From: Lentisphaeria bacterium
GTDB taxonomy: Bacteria; Verrucomicrobiota; Lentisphaeria; Victivallales; UBA1829
Assembly: GCA_003526375.1 (NCBI GenBank)
Contig: DPDG01000109.1
Location: 1-35,449 of the forward strand
Direction of reading: 5' to 3'
Length of the DNA stretch: 35,449 bases
In this document: piece by piece, positions 1 to 6,508 of the stretch
Layout of the letters: each line of letters starts with the position of its first letter
Numbering within the stretch: position 1 is the stretch's first letter
Notes under the pieces: generated by a model
Database searches by the model: none
Told to the model about the DNA's origin: nothing
Seen by the model: the letters and a program-made list of their open reading frames with translations, nothing else
Made by a program: the position numbers and the translations under genes

Positions 1-321
1 TATTTAAGAGACGCTACACTAGATGAATTTCCTACTGATAGCTGGGATGCAATTTATATTTGTGGAGTCTCTTCCTCGGGATATACAAAACATCAGAATT
101 ATATTCACAATGTCCATATCGCATTGATCCCTGCTCCTGGTCGTCGTGATCATTGGGAATTTGAGAACTGGGTGATGGATCTTGAAAACGGTTATTTTGA
201 GTATGTGCCATCTGAAAAAGAAATACCAGCAAAATATTTGTCGCTTCCTGAGCAATTCTGGACATGTCGGATGTTCCGTTGGGCAGTATGGCATTATCGA
301 AAGCAAATTGGAGATTGCTGA
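1..321 (+). CDS. Unidentified protein, C-terminal part (5' end outside window)
   Basis: The frame is open from base 1 to a TGA at 319-321, giving about 106 residues of a C-terminus. No convincing internal start is needed; a TTG at 124 is possible but the upstream residues read like normal protein. The fragment is rich in aromatic residues (WEFENWVMD, EQFWTCRMFRWAVWHYR) and has no motif I recognise. It is more AT-rich than the metallophosphoesterase gene that follows. A perfect 14-bp palindrome starts at the last base of its stop codon. I cannot assign a function. Confidence that it is coding is moderate, because the frame is long and uninterrupted but truncated. Confidence 0.5.
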   Translation, partial: YLRDATLDEFPTDSWDAIYICGVSSSGYTKHQNYIHNVHIALIPAPGRRDHWEFENWVMDLENGYFEYVPSEKEIPAKYLSLPEQFWTCRMFRWAVWHYRKQIGDC

Positions 322-334
322 TGTTGTACAACAT
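321..334. promoter_or_regulatory. Perfect 14-bp palindrome
   Basis: ATGTTGTACAACAT is a perfect dyad lying in the gap between the left-edge gene and the metallophosphoesterase gene. It resembles an operator for a dimeric repressor. No regulator can be assigned to it. Confidence 0.35.
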
Positions 335-377
335 TTATTTGGGACATAACATCGCTATTTAACTCAATTTGCAGTTT

Positions 378-394
378 CAAAGTGCTACACTTTG
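378..394. promoter_or_regulatory. 17-bp inverted repeat just upstream of the metallophosphoesterase start
   Basis: CAAAGTG-CTA-CACTTTG has perfect 7-bp arms around a 3-bp centre. It ends 15 bases before the chosen ATG at 410 and abuts the purine-rich ribosome binding site GGAAAAA (394-400). A protein bound here could block initiation of transcription or translation. Its role as an operator is inference. Confidence 0.4.
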
Positions 395-409
395 GAAAAA
401 ATCAACGAC

Positions 410-1183
410 ATGAAACTTCTTTGCCTGTCAGATCTGCATTTACGCTCGGAGGCGGTGGTTGCGGTCATCGACCGGCAGCGTCTGTCACCGTTTCTGGCGC
501 AAATCGCGGCGACTGTGGCCGAGGTTTCACCGGATGCCATAGTCGTGACGGGGGACACCGTTTCCCCGGCGCAGGTGCGCCTGCTTTCCGCAACGCTGCG
601 GACGTTCATCCCGGCTGACCTGCCAGTGGTCGCCACGCTGGGCAATCACGAGTTCTGGGGACGCACCTTCGAGGACACGCTGGCGAAGCTGAAGGAGCAG
701 GCGCTGGCCGACCCGAACATCTTTTATCTCGACCTGATCGGCGCGGTCGAGCTCGACGGGGTGAACTTCGTTGGCGGGACGCTGTTCTTCGACGGTTCCA
801 TGCGGATTCGGGACAATCAACGGATCGACCAGTGGGACGGCTGGCAGGACTGGCGCATCGTTGACATCGAATCCCGCTACATGGAATTCAACACATACTA
901 TGTCGACATGATCCGCGCGAAGATGAAACCAGGGATGCCGACTGCGCTTTGCACACATCACGTTCCGCACGTCCGGCTGAACGGGCACGAGCCGAGCCAT
1001 TACAGCTTTTACACAGGGATGAAGGATTTGGTCCATGAGCTGCCATTTGACCCGTTATTCAACAATTATCTGATCTGCGGGTACACCCATCGCCGGGTGA
1101 TCGGAGAGGTCGTTCCAGGATTCATGGGCGTGAACGTTGGCAGCGACTATGACGACCTGAAGACTTTTACCATTGAAGTGTAG
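410..1183 (+). CDS. Calcineurin-like metallophosphoesterase with an altered metal motif
   Basis: The product is a 257-residue cytosolic protein (no signal peptide) of the calcineurin-like phosphoesterase superfamily. Visible metal-site motifs in order are D8-L-H10 (LSDLHL), G48-D49 (VVTGDTV), GNHE at 78-81, T182-H183-H184, and G224-Y225-T226-H227. The last is normally GHxH, so the first His of that motif is replaced by Tyr, which should alter metal binding or specificity. The ATG at 410 is preferred over a TTG at 392 because it places MKLLCLSDLH at the start, as is usual for the family, and has GGAAAAA upstream. The gene's 3' end overlaps the convergent nucleotidyltransferase gene by 17 bp. 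It may hydrolyse a phosphomonoester, phosphodiester or nucleotide; the substrate cannot be read from sequence. A functional link to the neighbouring nucleotidyltransferases (for example RNA-end processing) is inference. Confidence 0.85.
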   Translation: MKLLCLSDLHLRSEAVVAVIDRQRLSPFLAQIAATVAEVSPDAIVVTGDTVSPAQVRLLSATLRTFIPADLPVVATLGNHEFWGRTFEDTLAKLKEQALADPNIFYLDLIGAVELDGVNFVGGTLFFDGSMRIRDNQRIDQWDGWQDWRIVDIESRYMEFNTYYVDMIRAKMKPGMPTALCTHHVPHVRLNGHEPSHYSFYTGMKDLVHELPFDPLFNNYLICGYTHRRVIGEVVPGFMGVNVGSDYDDLKTFTIEV

Positions 1184-1946
1184 AGAACCGCTTGGCCGTT
1201 TCGTAAAACAGGGAGTTCAACGGCTCCCATGATGCCTGCCCGGCCGAAAGTCCGGAAATATCATGTAGAATTTTTGCTTTCTCCCTCGCGATGAAGTCCG
1301 ATAAAATCTCCGGGAACGGAATGCGGCATTTTTCATCAGAGCGAGCCTTGGTTCCCTGCAGCCGTGAGATTTCATCGAAAATTTCGGCAGACACATATCC
1401 CGGCTTCAATAGTTCGACGAATGGTGTCGGCGGCATGGCTTTCGTTTCGGCTGTCCACATGGCCGCAAGAAGGCCGCGCAGCGCGTAAAAAAGTTTTTTG
1501 ACGGCAATGGTTCCGTCTTGTTGCCGATCCTCAAGAGCCTTGGCGGACAGTGCCAGATAATGATGCACAGTCCGGACCGGATTGAAATAGACCGGAATCA
1601 GACTCCGCGTTTCATCGGCGAATTTCGGGTCGGCATAATAGATGATCGGACTGCCGAGCCATTCGTTCAGCGAGGGATTGCATCCGGCAAAAAGACGCAG
1701 TGTTTTCCGGAGTTCCCACGCGGAAACATCCAGCTCCCCGGGCTGCATGGCATTGAAGGTATCCGGCTGCTTGGCATCCAGCGACCAGTACCATGCTTCC
1801 GGTTTGACGTAAATCATCCGTACATCGTAATCGCTGTCCGGAGACGCAAAGCCCCATGCGCGGCTGCCGGACTCGGCGGCAAAAAGAACCTTGAAATCCT
1901 GCTGTCGTTCCAACTCATGCAGAACGCCGACTATTTTATCATACAT
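1167..1946 (-). CDS. YcgL/RlaP-type nucleotidyltransferase, last gene of the hip operon (NT2)
   Basis: This 259-residue protein has the polymerase-beta nucleotidyltransferase signature: ESGSRAWGF at about 25-33, then D37-S-D39-Y-D41, the two carboxylates expected to hold Mg-NTP. The GS-R-A-W-G-F plus SDYDVR pattern is characteristic of the YcgL-like NTase_10 family, which includes RlaP, an enzyme predicted to act with RNA ligases in RNA repair. It starts at an ATG overlapping the stop of the upstream nucleotidyltransferase by 8 nt (ATGTATGA), so translation is probably coupled. It is the last gene of the five-gene operon headed by hipB, and its end overlaps the convergent phosphoesterase gene. 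The family call is good. The substrate (RNA 3' end, protein or small molecule) is unknown. Confidence 0.8.
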   Translation of the reverse strand: MYDKIVGVLHELERQQDFKVLFAAESGSRAWGFASPDSDYDVRMIYVKPEAWYWSLDAKQPDTFNAMQPGELDVSAWELRKTLRLFAGCNPSLNEWLGSPIIYYADPKFADETRSLIPVYFNPVRTVHHYLALSAKALEDRQQDGTIAVKKLFYALRGLLAAMWTAETKAMPPTPFVELLKPGYVSAEIFDEISRLQGTKARSDEKCRIPFPEILSDFIAREKAKILHDISGLSAGQASWEPLNSLFYETAKRFSTLQW

Positions 1947-3033
1947 GATCGGGCTCCCATTTTTCCGTGATGGACAGAAGAAGACGGTTCACGATGTCCA
2001 TATCCGCGGTTTCCGGCAACACCGACTTTTTTTGCACGGATTGCAGTTCATCGGAAAGAACGGCGACTTTTGCCAGCAGTTCATCATAAGTGAATTTTCC
2101 AGCGCGGATCGCCATCAGTTCCCGGAGCTTCTCGCCGGAAAACCGTATCAGCGGCTCCCCGAACTTCATGATGTTCAGCCACGAATACAGCAGCCGGAAC
2201 GTGTGCATCAGGTTCTTGGCATCGTAATCCATTTCACCGGATTCCTGACTGCGCCAGCGTGCATCGTTGCGATGTCTGCGCCAGTCCCAATACTGGCGAT
2301 GCTCCGACTTCGCTTTTTCGAACGCATTCTTGTTGAACAGCATCAAACCAATGAACCGGGTCCTTTCGTCCTCCTTCGGGATACTCTCGCAAACCAGCAT
2401 CCCGTTGCGGAAAACGCCTTTCGCCTGAGTCCCGTAATCGTACAACCGGTATAACTCCGAGGCATTTTCCACCGTGGAAACATGACAGTGCTTCAAATCG
2501 ATCCCTGCGTCTGCCAGCATCAGCGGCCGCCCCGGCATTCCTGAGGCATTCGGGAGCAGCACCCGGCAGAACCCTTCTTCCGTGGGCGGTTCTTCCGGCT
2601 GAGGATTGTGGACCCGCTTGTTGCAGCCTCTTGCTTTTTTGATCTGTGACATGGCGTATTCACAGTAGGTCTTGCTTGCCTGACGAGAAACGAAAATCCT
2701 CCGCTGCTCCTGCAGCATCTGCCAGTACACGGTCGTTTTCAGAATGCAGTCCGGCGGGAGAAAAAGAGAATCCAGAATGTTCGGATTTGCATTGGCCGCC
2801 AGCTCCAGATAGTTTTTCAGCGTATAGAAACGATTGTCGTTCCCTGTATCCGCGATTTGCCTGACAGGATCTCCTATGGCAAGATAGTGGTGCTGCTCCA
2901 TCATGAATACACCGATGGTGTCGCGGTCGCTTTCCGGGGTATTGGTCCCGTAGGCATAACTGCCCCAGATCCCACGGAAAATCACACGGTCAGAAGCCGG
3001 GGAGAGCAGTTTCTCAAAAGATATATCATCCAT
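1939..3033 (-). CDS. YcgL/RlaP-type nucleotidyltransferase, fourth gene of the hip operon (NT1)
   Basis: This is a 364-residue nucleotidyltransferase of the YcgL/RlaP (NTase_10) family. The motif GSYAYGTNTPESDRD (24-38) gives the GS pair and the catalytic D36-x-D38, followed by the family-typical IGVF strand. The rest is a helical C-terminal region with NANPNILDSLFLP near residue 80, also typical of the family. It overlaps the end of hipT by 8 nt (ATGGATGA), with AGGTGG upstream as ribosome binding site, and itself overlaps NT2 by 8 nt. NT1 and NT2 share only the catalytic core, so they look like distinct subfamilies that may form a heteromer or act in sequence. The position downstream of a HipA-type kinase suggests a role in toxicity, antitoxin action or repair of toxin damage; that is inference. 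Confidence 0.8.
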   Translation of the reverse strand: MDDISFEKLLSPASDRVIFRGIWGSYAYGTNTPESDRDTIGVFMMEQHHYLAIGDPVRQIADTGNDNRFYTLKNYLELAANANPNILDSLFLPPDCILKTTVYWQMLQEQRRIFVSRQASKTYCEYAMSQIKKARGCNKRVHNPQPEEPPTEEGFCRVLLPNASGMPGRPLMLADAGIDLKHCHVSTVENASELYRLYDYGTQAKGVFRNGMLVCESIPKEDERTRFIGLMLFNKNAFEKAKSEHRQYWDWRRHRNDARWRSQESGEMDYDAKNLMHTFRLLYSWLNIMKFGEPLIRFSGEKLRELMAIRAGKFTYDELLAKVAVLSDELQSVQKKSVLPETADMDIVNRLLLSITEKWEPDHV

Positions 3034-3985
3034 TTTCCACCTGCAGTCTTTGTGTCTGCCGCCGGACTAGACTGGTGATCTGTTCCTGCATTTCCTGCGG
3101 CAGGAATGATGCCTGCAATACAGTCGGCAATGCTTCGGACACGGCCAGGACAAGATGACTAACCGCCTTCCGGATCTGGATTTCGGAAAGCTGCAGTGCT
3201 GCCCCGAATCGCTCGAAATCGGCTCGTTTCAGATTGCTTTTCTTGCCTTGCAAAGTCAGCGCAAGATCCTCTTGGTCTTCCGGCATGATAATCCTGACCG
3301 GCACAAGATCGTATGCCGGGGAAAGTTCATAATGCCCATCCGGAAGGCGGATCAGCGAGAAGTTCTTGAGGTGCATGTCGGAATTGCCTGTCAGAAAACA
3401 GAAGACCGCGAGTTCGAAAAAGCGGATCAAGTCCAGCCCGGCAACATCGGAATATGACCGGATCGCTTTTCCGATCTGTTCCATGGAGCCGTTATATTTC
3501 TGGTCGGTCATCTTGTTCAGGATCTGACAGAAATCCTCCATGTGCAAAGCTCCTTTTTCCGTGCGGTCCATGCGTCGGGTGATGTAGGCAAGTTCACCGG
3601 ATTTCAGCGGAATCAAACCGAATTCGGCCGTTGTGATGCCGCACTTCCGCGCCAACAGCATGCAGAAATGTTCAGCTTCCGGCAGGCTGGGCCATTGAGG
3701 TGTTTGCGGTTTGAGGATATAGTCACCTTCCAGTCCGACCAGCGTCAGGCGGGAACGGCCTTGCGCTTCACCCTGTTCCAGATGCAACGAGAGTTTCGGC
3801 TGGACGCCGGGAACGGAAATCCGGTTCAGAATCGTTTCTCTGGCAAGCGTATTCAGTTCGTCCTGGGTGTAATTCAGCGCCGGGATATGCATGGAGCGGA
3901 ACAGTTTCTTCATACACCTGGCATGATAAAAGTTTTCCTCTTCCTTCAGAATTTCACCACAGCAGAGGCAGCGGGCAGTTTTCAT
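3026..3985 (-). CDS. hipT: HipT-like Ser/Thr kinase (core HipA kinase, HipBST toxin)
   Basis: This 319-residue protein is the kinase part of HipA without its N-subdomain. A small Cys/His cluster opens the protein (C6, C8, C9, H21, C24), as in many short HipA relatives. Then come the Gly-rich loop S57-V-P59-G-V-Q-P-K-L-S, K92 (YILKPQ), the catalytic loop GNSDMHLKNFS with D203 and N208, and the metal-binding D226 in SPAYDLVP. Members of this family phosphorylate aminoacyl-tRNA synthetases; E. coli HipT targets tryptophanyl-tRNA synthetase. In E. coli HipT, as I recall, S57 and S59 are the autophosphorylation sites. Here position 59 is Pro, leaving one candidate Ser. The start ATG overlaps the hipS stop (ATGA). 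Its target in this organism is unknown. Confidence 0.88.
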   Translation of the reverse strand: MKTARCLCCGEILKEEENFYHARCMKKLFRSMHIPALNYTQDELNTLARETILNRISVPGVQPKLSLHLEQGEAQGRSRLTLVGLEGDYILKPQTPQWPSLPEAEHFCMLLARKCGITTAEFGLIPLKSGELAYITRRMDRTEKGALHMEDFCQILNKMTDQKYNGSMEQIGKAIRSYSDVAGLDLIRFFELAVFCFLTGNSDMHLKNFSLIRLPDGHYELSPAYDLVPVRIIMPEDQEDLALTLQGKKSNLKRADFERFGAALQLSEIQIRKAVSHLVLAVSEALPTVLQASFLPQEMQEQITSLVRRQTQRLQVENG

Positions 3986-4299
3986 TCTTGCACCTCCCGA
4001 ATGCTGGCGGCTCCGATACAGTCGCGACAGCAGGCAAGCAGAAGCCCCATGCGGTCATTCGGATTCAATTTCCAGTTTTTGGCGGCGATATCCAGCAGCC
4101 ACCCCTCCGGGATCAGACCATCGAAAAACGGGAACAGCACTTTGTCATGAAAGGCTTCTTTCCGCAGCGGCAGGTTGACACTGAGCCGAACGGGATTCTC
4201 ATTCAGGTATTCCGCATCATACTGAAAGGTGTAGCCGGTTTCATCTTCCGTCAGACGTCCGGCCTGCCGATCATATAAATAAACATCCGCCTGGCGCAT
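3982..4299 (-). CDS. hipS: HipS-like small protein (HipA N-terminal subdomain)
   Basis: The 105-residue product matches the Couple_hipA domain that forms the first part of full-length HipA: a beta strand MRQADVYLYDRQAGRL, the FQYDAEYL and PVRLSVNLPL strands, and the FPFFDGLIPEGWLL segment typical of the family. As a separate small gene between hipB and hipT it corresponds to HipS. In the E. coli O127 HipBST system HipS, rather than HipB, is the antitoxin that holds the kinase inactive. It starts 3 bases after hipB and overlaps hipT by 4 bases, so the three products are probably made in a fixed ratio. The call rests on both sequence and gene order. Confidence 0.85.
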   Translation of the reverse strand: MRQADVYLYDRQAGRLTEDETGYTFQYDAEYLNENPVRLSVNLPLRKEAFHDKVLFPFFDGLIPEGWLLDIAAKNWKLNPNDRMGLLLACCRDCIGAASIREVQE

Positions 4300-4302
4300 G
4301 GT

Positions 4303-4506
4303 TTACCTCTCCTCCCGTTCCGGCACGGCTCCCAGGCGATGGCCGAACATGTCCAGAACCACATTGACCTTGTCCATGCGGAGCGTCGGTTTCCCACCTT
4401 CCAATTCCCGGATGAAGCGGATGCCCACCCCGGCGCGGTCGGCCAGGTCACGCTGCGTCAGTTTGTGGAGTTTACGCTGCTGGCGGACAAAGTCTTTTAT
4501 TTCCAT
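4303..4506 (-). CDS. hipB: HipB-like XRE repressor
   Basis: The 67-residue product is essentially a single XRE/Cro helix-turn-helix: QQRKLHKLTQRDLADRAGVG (9-28), then IRFIRELEGGKPTLRMDKV, the typical recognition and fourth helix. It is the first gene of the hip operon. The ATG at 4506 is preceded by GAAAGGG seven bases upstream, which also forms part of the first operator, so bound HipB could cover the ribosome binding region and the promoter. In HipBST systems HipB is the DNA-binding autoregulator. The three dyads upstream fit that role. Confidence 0.88.
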   Translation of the reverse strand: MEIKDFVRQQRKLHKLTQRDLADRAGVGIRFIRELEGGKPTLRMDKVNVVLDMFGHRLGAVPEREER

Positions 4507-4507
4507 T

Positions 4508-4611
4508 TTTATACCCTTTCGGTGATAAATTTTATGTTATGTAGATAATTTACACCCTTTCGGGTATAAAATCAAGTGCAGTTGCGAAAAATATCCCCTA
4601 TCGGGTGCATT
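4508..4611 (-). promoter_or_regulatory. hip operon promoter with three operators at 41-bp period
   Basis: Three 22-bp dyads lie at 4508-4529, 4549-4570 and 4590-4611, each with a half-site close to TTTATACCC and a 4-bp centre (TTTC, TTTC, TATC). Their starts are exactly 41 bp apart, close to four helical turns, so all three should face the same side of the DNA. The right half of the middle site and the left half of the first are perfect copies of the consensus; the third is weaker. On the minus strand a plausible -35 TTGATT and -10 TAAATT, 17 bp apart, flank most of the middle site. HipB is the obvious ligand, by inference. Confidence 0.65.
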
Positions 4612-4684
4612 TTTGCAAAATCGCTTTGAGATGGGCGCTTGGTTTTATTCGAGCGTGGAATACACCGGACCCTGCCATCAATCA

Positions 4685-4703
4685 CGTCAGCAACTTGTTG
4701 ACG
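4685..4703. promoter_or_regulatory. 19-bp near-perfect dyad between the XRE gene and hipB
   Basis: CGTCAGCAACTTGTTGACG is symmetric at 8 of 9 pairs around its central base. The centre is too tight to form an RNA hairpin, so it looks like a protein binding site. It lies 26 bases beyond the end of the XRE gene and about 75 bases upstream of the third hip operator, and differs from the hip operators in sequence. Confidence 0.35.
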
Positions 4704-4729
4704 GTTTGCACTTTTTCGTAAGCAAGGAT

Positions 4730-5401
4730 TCAGTCGCCCTGGCGCAAATCGGCTGGGGTGTCGTGATACTCCAGCAGGTCCTCAATGCGGCATGACAGCG
4801 CAATGGAAAGCGCGCGCAACGTTGCCCCCACCGCCTTGTTGATGTCCTTGGAACGCCGCTCATACTGCTGGATTGTGCGGAGATTCACGCCAGATTTTTC
4901 GCTCAATTCACGCTGGGTGATCCCGCAGTCCTTCCGTCTGCGCTGAAGGTGGGTCGGCAGGGATTTGCCACGGATCGTCCGATTCAGGGTATCAATGGCT
5001 CGATCTTCGGAGACTTCGTGAAGGATCGGGTAAAGCCGGAGGATTTCCCGCATGGAAAGCGACTCCCGGATGTTCTGGAACGACCGTCCAGTGTCCCATT
5101 GGAAACAGGCTGTGATCCAGCCGGTCCAGTATTCGGGGGAACAGGAGTATTCCGTCCGTGCCGCAGGATTTTCGACCGGCACTCCGGATTTCTGCAGGAT
5201 TTCCAATGCCAGCTCCGTGCCGGACATGCCGGACACGTATTTGGGAACACCGCGCTCAAACTGAAAGGCGATACCCGTGGAGATCATCATGGACAGGAAA
5301 TTATCCAGCTCCACCTGACAGACGTTGGCTGCGAAGTCGAACGCCTCGCCCAGATTGAGCATGGCGTCGTTCAGATACTTTTTATCGTATGCGCGGATCA
5401 T
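4730..5401 (-). CDS. XRE-family protein with an N-terminal TA-associated domain
   Basis: The product is 223 residues. Residues 1-135 form a conserved domain (AYDKKYLNDAMLNLGEAFDF, YVSGMSGTELALEIL, SPEYWTGWITACFQW). Residues 150-211 are an XRE helix-turn-helix (ITQRELSEKSGVNLRTIQQY) ending in RIEDLLEYH. I recognise this arrangement from Firmicutes and Bacteroidetes proteins usually encoded beside DUF3990/DUF3791 proteins, which are suspected toxin-antitoxin modules; no such partner is visible here. The start ATG overlaps the stop of the truncated DUF4143 gene by four bases (ATGA). It probably binds DNA. Whether it acts on its own promoter or on the nearby dyad at 4685-4703 is unknown. Confidence 0.75.
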   Translation of the reverse strand: MIRAYDKKYLNDAMLNLGEAFDFAANVCQVELDNFLSMMISTGIAFQFERGVPKYVSGMSGTELALEILQKSGVPVENPAARTEYSCSPEYWTGWITACFQWDTGRSFQNIRESLSMREILRLYPILHEVSEDRAIDTLNRTIRGKSLPTHLQRRRKDCGITQRELSEKSGVNLRTIQQYERRSKDINKAVGATLRALSIALSCRIEDLLEYHDTPADLRQGD

Positions 5402-6018
5402 CTGGCAGCCGCTCCTTCGCAGATTGAACCGATCGCACAGAGCGGAATATCGATCAGCTGATCTTCCCGCGGCAGCTTTTTGTTTTCCGATGGCGGATAT
5501 GAAACGACCTGCCGGTAATAATAATGCATGGATGTTCTGACCGCGATATACGGACGAAATTTTTCGCAGAACGCTTTCAAACTTTTCGCTTGCAGATTCC
5601 GCTCGGCCTTGACCTCCAGCGGAATGACCCCGCCATCGGTCTCAATGAGAAAATCCACCTCGGCCTTGTTCTTGCCTGCAGTCCAGTAAAACGAATGGAG
5701 CCCTGTCCCGGCAAGTATCTGCTGCTGAACGTATTGCTCAGTCAGTGCACCCTTGAACTCCTGAAATATGCGGTTGCCGTCGATAATGACTCTGGCACCG
5801 AGATCGGCCTTTGCCGCAAGCAGTCCGACGTCAACGAAAAACACCTTGAACGCATCGTCTTTATAAGAATCAAGCGGGATGGACGGTTTCGACACCCGGC
5901 ATACATGCGTGATGAGCCCGGCATCAAGCAGCCAGCGCATAGCGGGTTCGAGTTCTCGCGCGCCCGCGCCGGGTTGAACGCCGCTGTAGATAGGAGAAAT
6001 CTCAATATTTACTAAATT
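5398..6018 (-). pseudogene. 3' remnant of an AAA (AAA_14)/DUF4143 ATPase
   Basis: The frame reads from just after a TGA at 6021-6019 and gives about 206 residues that match only the C-terminal DUF4143 half of the common archaeal/bacterial ATPase family. Visible pieces are YSGVQPGAGARELEPAMRWL, LLDAGLITHV, KVFFVDVGLLAA, the LTEQYVQQQIL helix, and the nuclease-like FYWTAGKNKAEVDFLIE ... IPLEVKAE. The Walker A/B ATPase half, roughly 200 residues, is missing, and no matching frame lies upstream. An internal ATG at 5940 could still allow translation of 180 residues. The truncation point near 6010-6020 suggests a deletion or recombination junction. A lone DUF4143 protein is unlikely to work as the full enzyme does. 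Confidence 0.75.
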
Positions 6019-6021
6019 TCA

Positions 6022-6370
6022 CGGGGGAGTTATACCTGCCTCAAACGTAAAATAGCAGGGGAGTTTTATGAGACAGCGATGCCGGGATCTTGGCAGGTTC
6101 TATTGCGCGCCCTCGATTTTTGCGTGATTTTCATCGCAAATCTCAATAGACTTTTGCAAATTTCCTCATATTCCCCGAAAGACATGCCCCGGCATAATGG
6201 CTGTTTTTCAGGGAAGTTTTCGTTAAGCGGGAATACTCCACCATTTTTTTGTCTTTTCACTCTATGCTTTCTGATTTTTCAATTTCCGATTCATGATGTA
6301 TCGCATTCGGGAGAACTTTTCAGGGATATAAGTCTGTGAAAATTTCGTTTAAATGTCATGTTCTGACAGA
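6022..6370. other. Gap without recognisable genes at a degraded junction
   Basis: About 350 bases between the ATPase remnant and the sensor-kinase promoter. Short frames exist on both strands but none has a plausible start plus known domain. Two imperfect copies of GGGGAGTT(T)TA near 6024 and 6059 are visible. The region is probably decayed sequence left after loss of the ATPase 5' end. Confidence 0.4.
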
Positions 6371-6398
6371 TTGAAAAGTTTATAAATGCCGATATATT
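6371..6398 (+). promoter_or_regulatory. Candidate promoter of the hybrid sensor kinase
   Basis: TTGAAA (6371-6376) and TATATT (6393-6398) are separated by 16 bp in an AT-rich stretch about 110 bases upstream of the kinase start. A second weaker pair, TTGAAC then TAGATA, lies about 40 bases downstream. Either could serve. Confidence 0.4.
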
Positions 6399-6508
6399 AT
6401 TGAAAAAGTTGAACGCAATGTTATATCATATAGATAAATATTTTATTTTTAACTATTTAGAATTCAGACTGTTATGTCGGAATTTACCAGGGTGATGCAA
6501 AAGGACAA

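Noticed and set aside
4613..4795. Small plus-strand open frame between hip operators and the XRE gene
   Set aside because: It overlaps the 3' end of the XRE gene in antisense and has no recognisable start signal or domain.
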